Source: RGIG4097 sp964550635
GTDB taxonomy: Bacteria > Bacillota > Clostridia > Christensenellales > CAG-917
NCBI GenBank assembly: GCA_964550635.1
Contig: CAZJZV010000030.1
Span: 1 to 9,964 of the forward strand
Direction of reading: 5' to 3'
Length of the DNA: 9,964 bases
Under the pieces are notes generated by a model. It was not told the origin of the DNA. It saw only the letters and a list, made by a program, of their open reading frames with translations, and did not search any database. The position numbers and the translations under genes were made by a program. This document shows positions 6,657-9,964 of this stretch, in pieces; position 1 is the stretch's first letter, and each line of letters begins with the position of its first letter.

Positions 6657-7428
6657 ATTCAGCAAACGGATCACCTTCAGAAAGAGATCTTAAAGCCCTT
6701 TCTGCATATTCTTTAACAGTCTGACTACTTGAACCTGCCGCCTGACTAAAAATTATAGATAAATCCTGTTCAAATTCAGGTCTGTTCAAAAGTGCCAACG
6801 CACCCAAAGCAGCACCTCTAATATTTTCATCTTGATTTGTCTGAGAAACTTTAATCAATCTTTGAACAATTGATAAATCAGATAATTTAGGCTGAAGTCC
6901 GGTTCTGTTAGCGATTTCATCACACAATTTATCTTGAATTTTTGCGACGAGGTACAAGGAGTACGCTTTATTGCGTTCCGCAATCTCTTTTTCCGAAAGT
7001 TCAACAGCAATATCAATTTTTTCTTTTGGAAGCTTTTTGTTTGCTTGAATTTGTTTTCTATATCTTTTTTGCTGTCTTGTGGGACCTTGCATTTTAGAGG
7101 TATCTTGGTCTATCACAAAAAAGAGAGCGTCAGTAAGTCCTGCATCTAAATATTGAGCGGCACCTTTTTTCTTGTCCAAACCTTGTAAAATAGACACTAA
7201 AGCACGTTTCTGTTCTTGCGGAGTACCGTGTTTTAATTTTTCCGTAAGATAAATAACCATTGGAGAAATTGATGTAGTTTTAGGTTGAACAACCGTAGGC
7301 TTTTTGGGCTCATATTTATACGTGTAAGAGGAAATATTCTTACTTTTGTCGAGTTCGGCAATTCTTTGTTCGTGCGCTTGAACTTCAACAGGCATATCAA
7401 AAACCGTTACATCTTGCATTTGAATCAT
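6655..7428 (-). CDS. Unrecognised soluble protein with probable HEAT/armadillo-like helices
   Basis: The 257-residue product has no signal peptide or membrane segment. Residues 1-50 look extended (Pro, Gln and Lys rich: KYEPKKPTVVQPK). From about 55 the sequence looks fully helical: LTEKLKHGTPQEQKRALVSILQGL (61-84), ALFFVIDQD, a basic stretch QQKRYRKQIQANKK (119-132), SEKEIAERNKAYSLYLVAKIQDKL (145-168), then two helix pairs resembling HEAT repeats, IVQRLIKVSQTNQDENIRGAALGAL (187-211) and TVKEYAERALRSL (237-249). Such repeats usually serve as protein-binding scaffolds; the partner is unknown. AGAGGA (7441-7436) lies 7 bases before the ATG; Met4 is an alternative start. It is followed immediately by yraN and is divergent from the sigma factor gene. 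A lineage-specific scaffold protein is my inference; no function can be assigned. Confidence 0.8.
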   Translation of the reverse strand: MIQMQDVTVFDMPVEVQAHEQRIAELDKSKNISSYTYKYEPKKPTVVQPKTTSISPMVIYLTEKLKHGTPQEQKRALVSILQGLDKKKGAAQYLDAGLTDALFFVIDQDTSKMQGPTRQQKRYRKQIQANKKLPKEKIDIAVELSEKEIAERNKAYSLYLVAKIQDKLCDEIANRTGLQPKLSDLSIVQRLIKVSQTNQDENIRGAALGALALLNRPEFEQDLSIIFSQAAGSSSQTVKEYAERALRSLSEGDPFAE

Positions 7429-7591
7429 AATCTTTTCCTCTGTTTATACTCCAAATACATTTTACTATGTTTTTTATAAAAATTCCTTATTATTAAGAAA
7501 TATTGTTTATAAATACTTATTAAAAGTAATTAAAAATTTTATAGCAAATAATTTTTTTTTCGGATAATATAGAATTGTTAAAGAGGTTGAT
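7429..7591. promoter_or_regulatory. Divergent AT-rich intergenic region between the HEAT-like gene and the sigma factor gene
   Basis: This 163-base gap must hold start signals for both divergent units. On the plus strand a -10-like TAGAAT (7570-7575, the same hexamer as at the aroC promoter) lies 16 bases before the sigma factor GTG, but no good -35 is found at 16-18 bases; instead there is a run of nine T (7552-7560). On the minus strand I see only weak -10-like hexamers. Ribosome sites are clear: AAGAGG at 7581-7586 (+) and AGAGGA at 7436-7441 (-). I see no operator palindrome. Confidence 0.35.
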
Positions 7592-8218
7592 GTGTCACAT
7601 ACGGAAACTGTTGTGAGAAAATTCAATATCGCTGATTATAAAGAGCTTATCGAAACTTTAGCAAAAGTCGAGTATAAGAGAATGTCAGCGCAACATTTGG
7701 CTGAATATGACGAGATTGTCAACATAGCAACACAAGTCATTCATAAGTTGTGTTCATCAGCACCGCCGGAAAAATATAACAAATCATATCTTTCTACAGC
7801 AGTAAAATGGGCAGTAAGAAATGAAGTTCGCAGGCGTTATAAGTGGTATGTTTTAAAGAATAAACAGCAAGACAACATGTTTGCCAATCAAGATCCGACA
7901 AACGTCAGAGCCGCTGTTTATACGACAATTTTATCAGTTGATGAACTGGCAGAGAGTGAAAATCCCACACAAATTAAGGATAACCACGAAACACCTGAAG
8001 AGCAGGTAGTTTTTGGAGAAATGAGCAGAGCGATAAAAGAGGCAATGAAACTTTTACCGCCAAGAGAAAAAGAATTTATAGAAGCAAAATTTTTTGATGA
8101 AAAAAAACTTCGAGAAATGGCAGAAGAATATAATCTTTCACCTTCGAGGATTTCAAGAATTATTCAATCAGGATTAAATAAAATCAAAAAGGAATTAGTC
8201 AGACGGAAACTGGCATAG
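7592..8218 (+). CDS. Small sigma-70-family RNA polymerase sigma factor
   Basis: The 208-residue protein has two sigma domains. Residues about 38-90 match region 2: an acidic/helical 2.1-2.2 part, then YLSTAVKWAVRNEVRRRYKWY (66-86), the aromatic and basic 2.3-2.4 segment that melts and reads the -10. Residues 142-202 match region 4: MKLLPPREKEFIEAKFFDEKKLREMAEEYNLSPSRISRIIQSGLNKIKKEL, with the -35 helix-turn-helix near 171-193. Regions 1.1 and 1.2 are missing, and the linker (about 90-140) is acidic, so it is an alternative factor of FliA/SigB or ECF-like size, not the housekeeping one. The GTG start follows AAGAGG by 5 bases. The next gene starts 11 bases after its stop, suggesting an operon. 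No anti-sigma factor, flagellar or sporulation gene is adjacent, so the regulon cannot be guessed. Confidence 0.85.
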   Translation: MSHTETVVRKFNIADYKELIETLAKVEYKRMSAQHLAEYDEIVNIATQVIHKLCSSAPPEKYNKSYLSTAVKWAVRNEVRRRYKWYVLKNKQQDNMFANQDPTNVRAAVYTTILSVDELAESENPTQIKDNHETPEEQVVFGEMSRAIKEAMKLLPPREKEFIEAKFFDEKKLREMAEEYNLSPSRISRIIQSGLNKIKKELVRRKLA

Positions 8219-8229
8219 ATAGAGGCATT

Positions 8230-8871
8230 ATGGTAAATTTCAATATATTTTCAATTTTTTCAAAAAAAAGAAACGAAATATTTTATGAATATTTTCAAGA
8301 AAGTGCAGAAGCTTGTAAAAATGCAGCCGCATTATTTTTAAAAATACTTGAAAATGGAGTTACAGATGACGAAATGATTTCAGCACGTCAATATAAACAT
8401 AAGAGCAATAAAATTTTCAGAAAAACACTAAAAGTTTTAAATCAGTCAAAATCTACGCCAATTGACAGAGATGACATTCAAAGAATTTCAACAATGCTCA
8501 ATAAAATAACCAAAAAGATAGTCAAAGCTTGTATGAATTATAAAGTTTATCGCATTGAAAATGCCACCGACCATATGAAAATGCAAGCCAATACACTAAT
8601 TTCATCGACGGAAGAACTTAATTACATAATGGCAAATTTTAAACGAAACACTTCCGTGACAGAAATTACAGACAGAAATTTAAAAATGAAAGAAATAGAA
8701 ACCCGTGGTGATGAAATACATTATATGGCATTAGATGCGCTATTTTCAGGAGAATACGACGCCCTAACCGTAATTAAATACAGGGATATATATAAAGATA
8801 TAGAAAGTGCACTGGATACTTGTTACGGGGTATCTGACGCAGTTACAAATACGGTATTAAAAGAGGAATAA
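8230..8871 (+). CDS. DUF47 family (PhoU-like) protein, probable phosphate-transport accessory
   Basis: DUF47 proteins are all-helical PhoU relatives that usually pair with a PiT-type phosphate permease and are thought to regulate it. The 213-residue length and these motifs fit: STPIDRDDIQRIS (75-87), the C-terminal PhoU-type metal motif KEIETRGDEIHYMALDALF (154-172), and IYKDIESALDTCYGVSDAVTNTVLK (187-211). In the first half, where the family usually shows E...D before TPIDREDI, this protein reads RQYKHKSNKIF, so the first metal motif looks degraded. AGAGG at 8221-8225 precedes the ATG by 4 bases. The gene follows the sigma factor by 11 bases. No permease follows: the next gene is a convergent cation transporter whose stop codon lies 5 bases away. 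Confidence 0.82.
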   Translation: MVNFNIFSIFSKKRNEIFYEYFQESAEACKNAAALFLKILENGVTDDEMISARQYKHKSNKIFRKTLKVLNQSKSTPIDRDDIQRISTMLNKITKKIVKACMNYKVYRIENATDHMKMQANTLISSTEELNYIMANFKRNTSVTEITDRNLKMKEIETRGDEIHYMALDALFSGEYDALTVIKYRDIYKDIESALDTCYGVSDAVTNTVLKEE

Positions 8872-8876
8872 GACTT

Positions 8877-9785
8877 CTATACTACTTCCTTTTCAATAAC
8901 GGAAGAAAAAGGTTCAATGTGAACTATAGTATCTGTATTGCCAATTTTTTCAGAGAGAATATTTTCTACCTGATTACAAAAATTATGGCTATCAAGAACG
9001 GTCATTTCCCCGCTAACACAAATTTTTAATTCAATTTGTTTGCGAACCCCCGAACGTCTGGTTTTCAATTCACAAAGTTTAAATACTTGAGAATTATTAA
9101 TAGAGTTTATTGCTGACAAAATTTCCTGTTCTTCTTCTGAAGACAAACTTGTATCCAATAAATCAGCAATAGTTTTTTTACAAATCTTAAATCCTGTTTC
9201 CCAAATCAAAACCGCAACAAATATAGCAATTAAGGGATCTAAGATATGAAGATTTGTAATTTTGATTAAAGTCAATCCGCTCATGACTCCTACTGCCGTA
9301 TAAACATCTGTTCTCAAATGTTCAGCATCTGCATATAAAGCAATCGAACCCGTCTTTTTAGCACATTTAAATAAATAAGAACTAACAAATATATTAACAA
9401 AAACAGAAAATAACATTACATAAATTGCAATATCAACGTCAACCGACTCATATTTTCCTGAAATAACTTTCATTGATGCTTCCCACAAGATATAAACAGA
9501 AGCCAAAATGATTAAAAAACCCTCAATTAAACCTGAAAAATCCTCATATTTGCCATGTCCAAAGGCATGCTCTTTATCAGCAGGTTCTGATGCTTTTTTA
9601 ACAGCAAAGAAAGCAATAAAAGATGCCAATAAATCACTCATTGAATGAATAGCTTCCGATATAACAGAAAAAGAACCTGTCAATATACCTGTAATAAATT
9701 TTAAAATAATTAAAATTGCGTTTGAAACGACAGAAATACCTGCAGCCCTCTGCTTTAAATAATCGTCAGTTTTTTTATCATTCAT
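8877..9785 (-). CDS. Cation diffusion facilitator (CDF) family divalent metal exporter
   Basis: CDF transporters are inner-membrane antiporters that expel Zn2+ and related divalent cations in exchange for protons. From ATG 9785 the protein is 302 residues with six hydrophobic spans followed by a cytoplasmic ferredoxin-like domain (about 208-292). The transport site appears as HSMSD in TM2 (His47, Asp51) and HLRTD in TM5 (His156, Asp160). HxxxD/HxxxD is the pattern common in zinc-preferring members, so zinc is inferred. HAFGHGKYED (73-82) is the usual loop and VHIEP (288-292) the usual end of the C-domain. The frame is open to 9833, but AAGG (9794-9791) lies 5 bases before 9785 and the -10 box lies at 9807-9812, so the longer starts would not be transcribed. 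It converges on the DUF47 gene. Confidence 0.92.
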   Translation of the reverse strand: MNDKKTDDYLKQRAAGISVVSNAILIILKFITGILTGSFSVISEAIHSMSDLLASFIAFFAVKKASEPADKEHAFGHGKYEDFSGLIEGFLIILASVYILWEASMKVISGKYESVDVDIAIYVMLFSVFVNIFVSSYLFKCAKKTGSIALYADAEHLRTDVYTAVGVMSGLTLIKITNLHILDPLIAIFVAVLIWETGFKICKKTIADLLDTSLSSEEEQEILSAINSINNSQVFKLCELKTRRSGVRKQIELKICVSGEMTVLDSHNFCNQVENILSEKIGNTDTIVHIEPFSSVIEKEVV

Positions 9786-9806
9786 ATTAACCTTCATTCT
9801 CAAAAA

Positions 9807-9835
9807 ATTATAACACTTTATAAAAATACACACAA
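9807..9835 (-). promoter_or_regulatory. Promoter of the CDF transporter gene
   Basis: Read on the minus strand, TTGTGT (9835-9830) and a perfect TATAAT (9812-9807) are 17 bases apart. Transcription would begin near 9800, just before the AAGG ribosome site (9794-9791) and ATG 9785. The -35 matches only half its consensus. I see no metal-regulator palindrome around it. Confidence 0.55.
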
Positions 9836-9865
9836 AAAAGCGTACAACTAAATAGTTGTACGCTT
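9834..9865 (-). terminator. Rho-independent terminator of the gene at the right edge
   Basis: On the minus strand a perfect stem of 12-13 bp pairs AGCGTACAACTA with TAGTTGTACGCT (arms 9853-9864 and 9839-9850, central AT-rich loop), followed by six T (9839-9834). It begins 17 bases after the stop codon at 9882-9884. Read on the plus strand it has only a weak T-run, so it serves the minus-strand gene. Confidence 0.88.
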
Positions 9866-9881
9866 ATAAAATCTAAATTTA

Positions 9882-9964
9882 TTAGCCTAACAATTCTTCC
9901 AAAATTTCTGCATTTCTTTGAGCCAAAGCATTTTCTCTGACTCTTTGTTTATTAATATATGTTC
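9882..9964 (-). CDS. C-terminal end of an unidentified gene, cut off by the window
   Basis: The minus-strand frame is open from the window edge to a TAA at 9884-9882 and encodes the last 26 residues, ending RNAEILEELLG. The segment looks helical and charged (Arg, Asn, Gln and Glu rich), with no recognisable motif. The terminator placed 17 bases after the stop supports a real gene end. The protein cannot be identified from this fragment, and the rest lies beyond base 9964. Confidence 0.65.
   Translation of the reverse strand, partial: TYINKQRVRENALAQRNAEILEELLG

Overview
This is a low-GC, gene-dense stretch of a bacterial chromosome (roughly one third G+C by eye). It holds ten complete genes and two genes cut by the window ends. 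No transposase, integrase, phage gene, CRISPR array, tRNA or rRNA is visible. Almost every gene has a clear purine-rich Shine-Dalgarno site, and one product carries an export signal. My best guess at the source is an uncultured low-GC gut bacterium of the Gastranaerophilales / Melainabacteria type (non-photosynthetic relatives of Cyanobacteria). That rests on recall of protein style only and is uncertain; a search with AroC, AroB or AccC would settle it.

Layout. From 1 to 2389 (+) lies the 3' part of accC (biotin carboxylase, first step of fatty-acid synthesis), followed 11 bases later by an unrecognised exported protein. A strong hairpin terminator at 2393-2428 closes this unit. From 2616 to 5365 (+) is an overlapping three-gene shikimate operon, aroC-aroK-aroB, with its own promoter at 2565-2593. 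These genes supply 3-dehydroquinate synthase, shikimate kinase and chorismate synthase. The remaining pathway enzymes must be encoded elsewhere. surE (5444-6238, +) follows as a separate unit and ends at a terminator at 6251-6278.

From 6287 to 7428 (-) is a two-gene unit: an unrecognised alpha-helical, probably HEAT/armadillo-like protein, then a yraN-family (UPF0102) nuclease-fold gene. The yraN gene has no ATG, GTG or TTG in the right place. Divergent from it, across a 163-base AT-rich gap, are a small sigma-70-family sigma factor (7592-8218, +) and a DUF47/PhoU-like protein (8230-8871, +). A cation diffusion facilitator (8877-9785, -) converges on the latter with only 5 bases between stop codons. 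At the right edge is the C-terminal end of an unidentified minus-strand gene with a textbook terminator, whose U-tract merges with the -35 element of the transporter's promoter.

Most of the window is housekeeping, and I found no convincing new multi-gene system. The items most worth a second look are the apparent ATT start of yraN, the exported protein behind accC (a VirB10-like barrel fragment, a glycine-rich membrane segment and a C-terminal beta domain), and the sigma factor + DUF47 pair that lacks the usual phosphate permease.
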